NCBI GenBank assembly: GCA_910587765.1
Contig: CAJUNR010000024.1
Span: 10,763-74,762 of the forward strand
DNA: 64,000 nucleotides
Source: an uncultured Lachnospiraceae bacterium
GTDB taxonomy: Bacteria; Bacillota; Clostridia; Lachnospirales; Lachnospiraceae
Direction: 5' to 3'
Below, one piece after another: positions 17,201 to 24,083 of the stretch. The position numbers and the translations under genes are program-made. Position 1 is the stretch's first letter, and every line of letters starts with the position of its first letter. Below the pieces are notes generated by a model. It was not told the DNA's origin. It saw only the letters and a list, made by a program, of their open reading frames with translations, and searched no databases.

Positions 17201-18529
17201 TTCCTCCGTCAGTTCGTATCCGTAATCCCTCACATAGCGGGCCGTCTGCTGAAACGGGATCGACAACGCCTCCTGCAGGCCGTTGTCCTCTACATTGCAC
17301 GCCGGCAGCAGAAGCTTCTGGTAGCCCGTGAACAGAACCGCCGGCAGCAGCATGGCCGCCAGAATGCGGACGCATCCGGCACGGTCTTCCTTCCACCGCA
17401 GCCTGCACGCGTACACGGACATACTGACGCCCGCAGCCGCCGTCAGGTAAAAGCCTTCGTTGCGGAAGCAGGCCATTCCCAGTCCGGACAGGCAGAAGCC
17501 AGCGATCTGCCCGGCGGACAACCGGGCGCCCGTCCTCATGGTGCGCACCAGCTCATAAAGCATGAGCACGAGAAAAATCACACACGCCGTATATGGCACA
17601 TCCTTCTCTACGATCGTCGACTCCATCGGAAAAAACTGCACCACACAGATGATGCCGAGCGCCAGCCAGCGGAGTCCGTACGGCGTCCGCCAGCGCTTCA
17701 TCAGCACAAATCCGTAGGAAAACGCCGACAGCAGAAGCGCAAGCTGCACGACCAGATTCAGAAAGAATCCGAACGTATAGGAGGCAATCCGATTGCCGGC
17801 CTCCATCAGTAATCCCAGCAGAACCGTATGCACCACGGGATAATAGTTATTGAACGCATTCCAGTAATACTGCCTCATCTCCGCCAGCGTCTCCGGCATG
17901 GCGGCTCCCGGATATTTGGCCAAAATATAGGGGGACCAGCAGAGCAGAATCACGAGCAGCGGCCCCCAGAAGGCGTGCCGCTCCATCACCAGTTCGGTCA
18001 GTTTCCCCGCGGAAGATGCCTGCTCCTCCCCCGCGCGGCAGACCCGCAGCAGCAGAAGCCGGAAGATCCGGCTGAACAGGACATAGAATCCGGCCGCCAT
18101 CCCCGCCGCTGTCAGCCGGTGGAACGTATCCATAAAGACCAGATTCCAGGAATTGGTATATTGAAAGCTGTATCCGAACACCAGAAAAAAGGCGGTCAGC
18201 ATCGCCGGTATCCGGTAGGACCACTTTGAAAGCCGCTCCCGCCACACCGTATCGCCGGTCTTTAAGAAGAACGCAAAGACAAGGAAGGCCAGCACGGCGT
18301 TTTTGTAATCAAACACCGGAAGGACGTATTCCAGTTTTTTGATCTGAACCGCAAGGCGGACGAAAAAACCTCCCGCTGCCGCCTCACCGCCGATTCCGCT
18401 CAAATCGGCGCCCAGGTTGACCATCAGCGCAAAACAGGCCATCGCCCCCAAGAACCACTCCTTCCATCCGGCAGCCATCGCCCCCAGCGTTTTTACCTTC
18501 TCTCTTCCTCTCAGTACCATATCCTGCAT
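14264..18529 (-). CDS. polytopic membrane protein fused to a subtilisin-like (S8) protease
   Basis: This 1421-residue frame is uninterrupted. Residues 20-640 form a polytopic membrane region like the DUF6020-type neighbour. A further hydrophobic segment (655-673) leads to a prodomain-like stretch with TYAFYADSEEEARSVAQSLG. The S8 domain spans about 760-1040 with an intact triad: Asp780 in VAVLDTGID, His825 in NHGHGTHVAG, Ser982 in SGTSMACAVVSG, and oxyanion Asn917 in CASGN. A chitobiase-type sugar-binding-like module follows (IRYTLDGSEPCADSTLY, 1077-1093), then an acidic Ser/Pro-rich linker and a C-terminal membrane anchor (1389-1407). The protease should be outside the cell. The ATG at 18520 is better spaced from AGAGG than 18529. 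The natural target is unknown. Confidence 0.85.
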   Translation of the reverse strand: MQDMVLRGREKVKTLGAMAAGWKEWFLGAMACFALMVNLGADLSGIGGEAAAGGFFVRLAVQIKKLEYVLPVFDYKNAVLAFLVFAFFLKTGDTVWRERLSKWSYRIPAMLTAFFLVFGYSFQYTNSWNLVFMDTFHRLTAAGMAAGFYVLFSRIFRLLLLRVCRAGEEQASSAGKLTELVMERHAFWGPLLVILLCWSPYILAKYPGAAMPETLAEMRQYYWNAFNNYYPVVHTVLLGLLMEAGNRIASYTFGFFLNLVVQLALLLSAFSYGFVLMKRWRTPYGLRWLALGIICVVQFFPMESTIVEKDVPYTACVIFLVLMLYELVRTMRTGARLSAGQIAGFCLSGLGMACFRNEGFYLTAAAGVSMSVYACRLRWKEDRAGCVRILAAMLLPAVLFTGYQKLLLPACNVEDNGLQEALSIPFQQTARYVRDYGYELTEEEEQVLSRVLDYENLAELYDPVTSDPVKYTYCAQSAGDLADYFRLWLAQLFRHPGSAVQATMNNAYGWFYQEGYAHNYMMTSQIEGHEVRWEIVQPERLAGLRQVVERAAKLLSRVPVVNWFENTGFVSWMTILLIAFWAGGKQKRYLLSAVPLLVALLVCVAAPAFRYQVRYIMPIMFCVPYYLPMAVHSLREQEAESAEPLSRAAGRSGRRLPFLLLLLTVCPLLMGAGPKETYAFYADSEEEARSVAQSLGAELRGFYYGIASIEWEGGTARSAAGKKRTVRTAAGEVRLYPDEPYEVDLPAAEEAEAPWHLTAIHAEKAWELTRGAGVQVAVLDTGIDAEHEALKDAVLYSGTAVPASFYGEGGTFPESYRGAQDNHGHGTHVAGIIGARSGSPGVAPECALLSIKVLDNSGGKGKGMTSWVAAAIREAADLGADVINLSMGGNHITNELLHEAIQEANERQIVVVCASGNASTSTVYYPAGYDETISVSAVKQSGDTVAFASSYSNYGDWIDLCAPGSAIQSTVPGGYQEKSGTSMACAVVSGAAALLLSEDENLSPGQVLEHMAETSADLGEPGKDALYGYGMIDLEEMLKRYRTQAPLPAPETDVPTGRAVCEGTRIRLHTATADAQIRYTLDGSEPCADSTLYTEEGIRMEYQEDPVVLSAKVLRGESECSESAVFRYQVLRRLSEIEDKKGTFGEEILPEYGTYEDPVSGKSCRRYHLTVKKKEKLTVRVDGRNFTPEIRLYDSADHTGTLLGEKTGAPAQKRTDAASGRQGTSGTKTQKLVWENRTGSEQEVWISVSAYESGGEEEDQTYRMTWKTEGTEKKSGSSAGSSGSGGGREETEESGWKEGETGVGSPSLPSGRPPSRPSSGAEKGPSDGTAPMDEENWLYAMEPASPDTEISGESEGTEEEEPAPAPSRKESGEEEDRTAEGESGFRYSFLPLLLLLLLLLLFLLLRAAYAARRQTDHSEEE

Positions 18530-18561
18530 CCTCTTTCTGTACCAGCTTTTCTCTCTCTACA

Positions 18562-18590
18562 TTTATAAATCATCCCACGGGTTTTTTCAA
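18562..18590 (-). promoter_or_regulatory. promoter of the membrane-subtilase fusion gene
   Basis: TTGAAA (18585-18590) and TATAAA (18562-18567) are separated by 17 bp on the minus strand, about 35 bp before the gene. Confidence 0.65.
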
Positions 18591-18619
18591 TACAAAACAG
18601 AACATTCCATATTTTCCTC

Positions 18620-18648
18620 TTGATATTTTCCCGCCCTTCGTATACACT
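18620..18648 (+). promoter_or_regulatory. promoter of the CotH-type kinase gene
   Basis: TTGATA (18620-18625) and TACACT (18643-18648) with a 17-bp spacer on the plus strand, 37 bp before the ATG. The divergent promoter for the subtilase fusion lies 30 bp away. Confidence 0.5.
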
Positions 18649-18684
18649 TTTTATAACATTGTACAGAAGAAACGGATACGGAGC

Positions 18685-20088
18685 ATGAATCGAAAACTGC
18701 ACTTGTCAATACTGATCTTTTTTTCACTGATCCTGCTGTTGCTCTGCGTACAGACCAGGCTGGAGGCCATCAGCAACCCGCCTGCCGCTCTGTCCGCGGA
18801 ATACGCACCGGAAGATCCCTGGTATGACCAGATCTTTGAGAGCCGCAGCTTCTCCAACCTTGTCGTCTCTCTGACGGCGGACGAAGACGATCTCTACGCG
18901 GAGGGAACCGGCATCCTGACCGACCAGTATATGCTGCGGGGCAGAGAGAGCGAACGGCCGGCTCAGGTCTTCGTCTACGAACCGGACGGCACGCCCCTGA
19001 TCGCGCAGAACGCCGGGCTCCGGGTAACGGGAGCCACCTCCCGCAGCGCCGCCCGCAAATCCTTCCGCATCGTTGCGCGGGAAGAATATGACCGTGCTCA
19101 TCCGGTCTTCACCTGCGATCTCTGGGGAGGCCGCCGGGTTCTGGACGGAACGGATACCCACATCCGCGAATACAGTTCTTTCATCCTGCATTCCGTACGC
19201 CTTTCCGCGGATTCCACCGGAATCCACAACAGCGTGGGCTACTCTCTCGCCCGCAAAGCCGGAATCGCGGACGCCGCGCCCACCACTCCCGCCGCCGTCT
19301 ATCTGAACGGCGTCTATCAGGGCGCCTGTTTTCTCATGCCCTCCAAAAACGACCACGCCCTGGCGGAGCTCTACCACATCGACTCGCACAAAGACATTGA
19401 CATTGTATCCGTGTTCGAGGAGGAAAAGACCGGAACGCAGACCGACCCCCAAGTGCTGGAAGAGTACCTTTCTTTCGTGTCCTGGGTTCAGAACTGCGAT
19501 ATCGCGGATCCTGCCGCCGTCGCCGAGATCGAACGGCAGTTGGATGTGGAACAGTGCCTGGAATATTACGCCGTCAATCTTCTTCTGGCGAACGGGGACT
19601 GGCTCGACAACAATCTGCGCGTATGGCGCTGCAAAGACAACGGCCTTCCCTGGCAGGACGGCAGATGGCGTTATTTCCTGTTTGACCTCGACTGGGTCGG
19701 CAGCTTTCCGGAACTGACGTCCCTGACCTTCTGGCAGGCAACGCAGAGCTACGAACATTACAACATTTTACCTAAGCTGCTGCAGCATCCGGAATATCTC
19801 GAGCGCTTCCGGCAGATCATCGCCCGCATGGAAGAGGATGCCTTTTATCCGGAATCCATCGAAGCGGTCTTTGAGGAAGAGGAAGCGCGGATGATTGACG
19901 AGATCTCCTATGATTTTCAGTCGGACGCCTTCTGCAGCTACCATCTGTATTCCATCTACAGCGAACCGCCGGCCGAGGACGAATACCTCACGCTGGAGGA
20001 CCGGCAGTATCTGGTGGAGGATTTCAAAAATCACATGCTGGTCAATGCCGACGTCGTCAACGAATGCCTTGCCGCATACGGGACCTGA
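18685..20088 (+). CDS. CotH-family protein kinase, membrane-anchored
   Basis: The 467-residue protein has one N-terminal hydrophobic segment (LSILIFFSLILLLLCVQT) and then a CotH domain. Family features are readable: RVTGATSRSAARKSFRI, a region with YLNGVYQGACFLM, and the catalytic-type segment NLLLANGDWLDNNLRVWR followed by YFLFDLDWVGSF with its metal-binding Asp. CotH proteins phosphorylate serines in surface or spore-coat proteins, or occur in extracellular polysaccharide and cellulosome contexts. Here it is extracytoplasmic and divergent from the subtilase fusion. The substrate is unknown. It converges with the HAD gene, the two stops being 12 bp apart. Confidence 0.88.
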   Translation: MNRKLHLSILIFFSLILLLLCVQTRLEAISNPPAALSAEYAPEDPWYDQIFESRSFSNLVVSLTADEDDLYAEGTGILTDQYMLRGRESERPAQVFVYEPDGTPLIAQNAGLRVTGATSRSAARKSFRIVAREEYDRAHPVFTCDLWGGRRVLDGTDTHIREYSSFILHSVRLSADSTGIHNSVGYSLARKAGIADAAPTTPAAVYLNGVYQGACFLMPSKNDHALAELYHIDSHKDIDIVSVFEEEKTGTQTDPQVLEEYLSFVSWVQNCDIADPAAVAEIERQLDVEQCLEYYAVNLLLANGDWLDNNLRVWRCKDNGLPWQDGRWRYFLFDLDWVGSFPELTSLTFWQATQSYEHYNILPKLLQHPEYLERFRQIIARMEEDAFYPESIEAVFEEEEARMIDEISYDFQSDAFCSYHLYSIYSEPPAEDEYLTLEDRQYLVEDFKNHMLVNADVVNECLAAYGT

Positions 20089-20099
20089 ACCGCCCACCG

Positions 20100-20942
20100 T
20101 CAGCGGATCAGGCCCATCCGCGCAAGCTCGCGGACTACGCCGTCTTCCTCCACCGTCTCACAGATCCGGTCGGCGATCTTTTTGAGCTGTTCGTCCCCGT
20201 TGCCCATCACCACCCCGCAGGCCGCCTCCTGAATCATCTGATAATCATTCATACTGTCCCCAAAAGCAATCGTATCCTGCATCTTCGCCTTCAGATACCC
20301 TGCCGTTCTGCGGATCGCGCTCCCTTTGTCCGCCGTCATGGAAATCAGTTCCCCGTTAAAAAACGTCTCCGAGCGCGGCGGAAAAAACGCAACATAAAAA
20401 TCCTTTTTCAGCGCATGATAGACGCGCTCCGCCTCCGTCCGGTCAAAGACCATGAAAGAGATCTTGGGAATCGGCGCCCGCTGCGGATCCCAGCCGCGGA
20501 TATCCCCGGTATTTTTCCAGCGGGAAAAGAACGTCTTCCACCGTATGATCTCCGGATTATCCCCCGGCACCGGCTCGCTCTCCGACAGGATCGCCGCTCC
20601 TCTCTCCGACACGTAGATTTTCTCGTATCCTTCCAGTATATAAATCGTATCCAGGGCGTTCAGCACTTCAAGAGCGCGCCGCAGACGCGCCTGATCAAAC
20701 GACGTCCGGAAGATATTCGTATCATGAATCCAGATATCGCTTCCCGCATTGGCGATGACTCCGTCCAGCGTCACATCCTCAAGTTCCTCCGGAAGCATGT
20801 GGCAGCATCTGCCGGTACAGATAAATACCTGATGCCCCTGCTCTCTCGCCTTTTGCAGCCCTTCTTTCACCGTCCGGCGGATCCCCTCCCCGGGTATCAG
20901 TATCGTTCCGTCAATATCCAGAAATATCAGCTTTCTCTCCAT
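20100..20942 (-). CDS. HAD-superfamily hydrolase, Cof-type (IIB)
   Basis: The 280-residue protein opens with motif I, FLDIDGTI, has motif II around FICTGR, a large C2 cap, and motifs III-IV in DKGSAIRRTAGYLKAKMQ and IAFGDSMNDYQM. This is the Cof/YidA type acting on small phosphorylated sugars or cofactors; the substrate cannot be assigned. ATG 20942 has AGGAG ten bases upstream; an in-frame GTG at 20954 is too close to that site. It follows the GT2 gene by about 40 bp on the same strand. Confidence 0.9.
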   Translation of the reverse strand: MERKLIFLDIDGTILIPGEGIRRTVKEGLQKAREQGHQVFICTGRCCHMLPEELEDVTLDGVIANAGSDIWIHDTNIFRTSFDQARLRRALEVLNALDTIYILEGYEKIYVSERGAAILSESEPVPGDNPEIIRWKTFFSRWKNTGDIRGWDPQRAPIPKISFMVFDRTEAERVYHALKKDFYVAFFPPRSETFFNGELISMTADKGSAIRRTAGYLKAKMQDTIAFGDSMNDYQMIQEAACGVVMGNGDEQLKKIADRICETVEEDGVVRELARMGLIR

Positions 20943-20982
20943 CTGTTCTCTCACTCCTGTAAAATCTGCGGTGCGGACCCTC

Positions 20983-22032
20983 TCATTTTCCTCCCCGGTA
21001 ATACCAGGTGAAAAACAGCTTCGTCACTGCGTAGCAGGGCAGATACCACCCGTGCTTCATCATAAAAAGATAGCATTTTACGGAAAGGCCGAGGCGGTCC
21101 ATCGTATGGTTCTGCAGGGCCTCCCGCACCGAATCGTCCGTACAGATACGCCTGACATTTTTTAAAACGCCGAAAACGGAATCCGTGTGATTCCTCCATA
21201 TCTCATTCTTGACCGCCATTACGGCAAGGCTCAGAAAATCATTGCGTATCTGAGGGCGGAAATCATAGACGCCTTTGGCGTCCGAGATCGCTTCCATGCG
21301 CCGGCGCAGGAGACGGAGCTTCTCCAGATACGCCGGGTCGTGTCCCCCGGTCATGGACGAGAGGTTATACCAGTAATGGTACGGATAATAGTCCGGTACC
21401 GTACACACTTTCTCCGCATCGAGGATCGCGGCAAACACCATCTGCAGATCCTCTCCGACCGTGACCCGCTCGTCCCACAGCTCCAGATTCGCTTCCACCA
21501 CTTTCTTCCGGAACAGTTTCGTCACCCTGGAGGGCTGAAGCCCGCGCCCGATAAAGCCTCCGTCGTTGAGCAGCACCGGATAGAGTTCCATCAGCTCCTG
21601 CCGGTCATAGACCGTCCGGTCCATGCGGTTCGTCTCTCTGCGGGGCGGATAGCCGGGATCCTCATAGTCGAAGACGAGGCCTGCCATGGCGATATCCGCC
21701 TTCTGCCGGTCAAGCTCCCGCCACAGTCTCTCATACATATCCGGCTCGATCCAGTCGTCGCTGTCCACGAAACCGATCAGGTCCGCACGGGCGTGACGCA
21801 CCCCCTCCTTCCAGGCAGAGGTCAGCCCGCCGTTTTTCTTGTGAATCACCCGCACATTCTCATATCTTCCGGCGTAGTCGTCGCAGAGCGCCGGACAGCC
21901 GTCCGGAGAACCATCGTCCACCAGAAGGATCTCCAGATTGTCATAGGTCTGCGCAAGGATGCTGTCCACACATCGTCCAAGCACCTTCTCCACCCCGTAC
22001 ACAGGTACAATCACACTGATCTTCTCTCTCAT
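20983..22032 (-). CDS. GT2 glycosyltransferase (first of three tandem paralogues by coordinate)
   Basis: The 349-residue protein starts MREKISVIVPVYGVEKVLGR and shows ILLVDDGSPDGC and FVDSDDWIEPDM, the GT-A nucleotide-sugar and DXD sites. The frame is open further upstream, but those 72 residues read through the end of the previous gene; ATG 22032 overlaps its stop as ATGA with AGGG in reach. No membrane segment is evident except a weak C-terminal hydrophobic patch. Donor and acceptor sugars are unknown. It belongs to a run of coupled GT2 genes. Confidence 0.9.
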   Translation of the reverse strand: MREKISVIVPVYGVEKVLGRCVDSILAQTYDNLEILLVDDGSPDGCPALCDDYAGRYENVRVIHKKNGGLTSAWKEGVRHARADLIGFVDSDDWIEPDMYERLWRELDRQKADIAMAGLVFDYEDPGYPPRRETNRMDRTVYDRQELMELYPVLLNDGGFIGRGLQPSRVTKLFRKKVVEANLELWDERVTVGEDLQMVFAAILDAEKVCTVPDYYPYHYWYNLSSMTGGHDPAYLEKLRLLRRRMEAISDAKGVYDFRPQIRNDFLSLAVMAVKNEIWRNHTDSVFGVLKNVRRICTDDSVREALQNHTMDRLGLSVKCYLFMMKHGWYLPCYAVTKLFFTWYYRGGK

Positions 22033-23006
22033 GCTGATCCCTGAACCCCTTTCAAAAGTCTCCTGTACAGCGCCGGGCACAGACAGAAGATCCCGTACCC
22101 CGTCCGGGTCCGCAGCGGAAGCTTCCGTATCCACGGCCTCCCCTGCCGGAGATACTCCCTCAGGCGCTTCGACAGCCCTCTTTTCAGCCGGTCTTTCTCC
22201 TCCACTTCGTCGGTACAGCGAAAATAAAAAGTGATGCACGCATCGCAAAGCCTGCGATACGCCTGTGCCAGCAGGTTCTCGTATCCGTTTTCCTGAAAAA
22301 AACGGATCCGCTCCTCATGAGCGGTCAGCCACTGCAGCCTCCTGCGGGAAAACACCGACGTAATGCTCCCCGCATTTTCCGTATAATATCCGTAAAGCGC
22401 CCGCTCGGTGAACGCCAGTTTCTTTCCCTCGTGAAACAGCCGGTAGGTCGTGGCCTCATCCTCATGGATCCGCCCCTGCGGGTAGCGGATATGAGCGAAA
22501 AGCTCCCTCTTATAAAGCTTGTTCCAGGCTACCACAAAAGGAGTCGCCTCCTCCTCGGGACCATAGAGCTTTGCCATCAGTTCCTCTCCCTCGCAAACAG
22601 CGCAGCCTCCGCCTTCTTCCCGCCCAAGTGCCTCTCCTCTCACATAGGCGAACCGGCACTGGCTGATGGCGCTGCCGGTCGTGCGCAGCAGATCGTACAG
22701 CGTGCGGATAAAGTCCTCCGCCACATAGTCGTCCGAATCCACGAAGGCGAGATATTCCCCCGCCGCCGCGTCAATCCCGCTGTTCCTGGCCCCGGACAGG
22801 CCGGCGTTCTGCTGATGAATCACCCGCACTCTCTCATCCTTTTCGGCATATTCGTCGCAGCGCTGCGGACATCCGTCCGGCGAACCGTCGTCCACCAGAA
22901 GAATCTCCACATTGCCGTAGGTCTGTCTCAACAGACTCTCCACGCACCGGTCGAGGTATTTCTCCACCTGATAGACCGGCACGATAATACTGATCAGCGG
23001 CTCCAC
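22029..23006 (-). CDS. GT2 glycosyltransferase (second of three tandem paralogues)
   Basis: The 325-residue protein reads VEPLISIIVPVYQVEKYLDR with ILLVDDGSPDGC and FVDSDDYVAEDFI. The start is GTG at 23006, six bases after AAGGAGGAG and overlapping the upstream GT2 gene by 13 bp; longer readings only translate that gene's end. It ends by overlapping the next GT2 start. Likely a surface polysaccharide transferase; specificity unknown. Confidence 0.88.
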   Translation of the reverse strand: MEPLISIIVPVYQVEKYLDRCVESLLRQTYGNVEILLVDDGSPDGCPQRCDEYAEKDERVRVIHQQNAGLSGARNSGIDAAAGEYLAFVDSDDYVAEDFIRTLYDLLRTTGSAISQCRFAYVRGEALGREEGGGCAVCEGEELMAKLYGPEEEATPFVVAWNKLYKRELFAHIRYPQGRIHEDEATTYRLFHEGKKLAFTERALYGYYTENAGSITSVFSRRRLQWLTAHEERIRFFQENGYENLLAQAYRRLCDACITFYFRCTDEVEEKDRLKRGLSKRLREYLRQGRPWIRKLPLRTRTGYGIFCLCPALYRRLLKGVQGSA

Positions 23007-24040
23007 AGCGCACTCCTCCTTCTGCGAATCCAGTGTAGAAACGTCACGAACAGATGCCGCGCAACGCACAGCATATATACGGTCCCCGTCATCCGCCGCC
23101 GCAGGAAGAACAGGAGAACTTTATAATCCGCGGAGGAACAGACCGCCTCCGCCCCCCGCTCCCGCACCCATGCGTCGTCCGCAAAGGAACGAACCGTCCG
23201 CAGCTTCTCTCCGACCGACAGGCTTCTGTCCGCCGGAAGCTTTCCGCACTCGTCGAGAATCTCGTTCATATAGCGGGTAAAGATTCTGCCGTGTTCCGCC
23301 CGCGCGCCCGGGCCGGCCTGCGCTCCCCAGTGCGCGTCGTAAAACGCTTCCGTCTCCTCGCAGAGACGCCTTGCCAGCTTCAGCCGGTCCCTGCGCTTTC
23401 CGGAAGAAAGCGTCGTCTTCTGCATGTCCTGAATATAACGGCAGAGCGGTTCCGACAGCACGGCGATTCTTTCGCACCGGCTCAGATAATCCAGATTGAA
23501 GAGCAGATCCTCCCCCAGGCTGAGAGAAGTATCAAATCTGCCCGCGCGCTCCTTCTGATACAGCTTGTTCCAGGGCATGTTCAGAAAACTCTGCCCATAC
23601 AGGGCTAGAAAGTCCTCCCTGCCCTCCTGCAGAGTGAAGACCCTGCTCTTCCCGGGCAGTTTCAGAATATCCGCTCCGTCATAGAGATGATGGAAACCGC
23701 ACAGAACCAGATCCGCTCCCGTCTCCTTTGCGCACCGGTCCATTTTCTCCAGATAATCCGGCTCCACATAATCGTCGCTGTCCGTAAAAAACAGATACGT
23801 CCCCTGCGCCGCATCCATGCCGGCGTTTCTCGCCGCCGATACGCCGGCGTTCTTCTGATGAATCACCCGCACTCTGGCATCCTGTCCGGCCAGGGCGTCG
23901 CACAGTTCCCCGCTTCCGTCCCCGGAACCGTCGTCCACCAGAATCAGTTCCAGATCTCCTTTCGTCTGTCCGAGCCAGGATCCGACGCAGCGCTCCAGAC
24001 TGTTTTTCGCCTCATAAACCGGTATCACCACACTGTACAT
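22994..24040 (-). CDS. GT2 glycosyltransferase (third of three tandem paralogues)
   Basis: The 348-residue protein starts MYSVVIPVYEAKNSLERCVG, with LILVDDGSGDGSGELC and FFTDSDDYVEPDYLEKM as donor-binding sites. It is the first of the GT2 run in transcription order, 43 bp after the DUF2142-like gene, and overlaps the following GT2 gene. The three proteins share N-terminal patterns but differ in the C-terminal acceptor half, which suggests sequential addition of different sugars. Confidence 0.9.
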   Translation of the reverse strand: MYSVVIPVYEAKNSLERCVGSWLGQTKGDLELILVDDGSGDGSGELCDALAGQDARVRVIHQKNAGVSAARNAGMDAAQGTYLFFTDSDDYVEPDYLEKMDRCAKETGADLVLCGFHHLYDGADILKLPGKSRVFTLQEGREDFLALYGQSFLNMPWNKLYQKERAGRFDTSLSLGEDLLFNLDYLSRCERIAVLSEPLCRYIQDMQKTTLSSGKRRDRLKLARRLCEETEAFYDAHWGAQAGPGARAEHGRIFTRYMNEILDECGKLPADRSLSVGEKLRTVRSFADDAWVRERGAEAVCSSADYKVLLFFLRRRMTGTVYMLCVARHLFVTFLHWIRRRRSALWSR

Positions 24041-24083
24041 CCGTCTATCCTGTCCTTTCCTTACACAATCCCCCGCGACCCGC

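Noticed and set aside
22033..22248. 72 extra N-terminal residues on the GT2 protein
   Set aside because: They translate the end of the upstream GT2 gene in another frame; ATG 22032 overlaps that gene's stop with a ribosome binding site.
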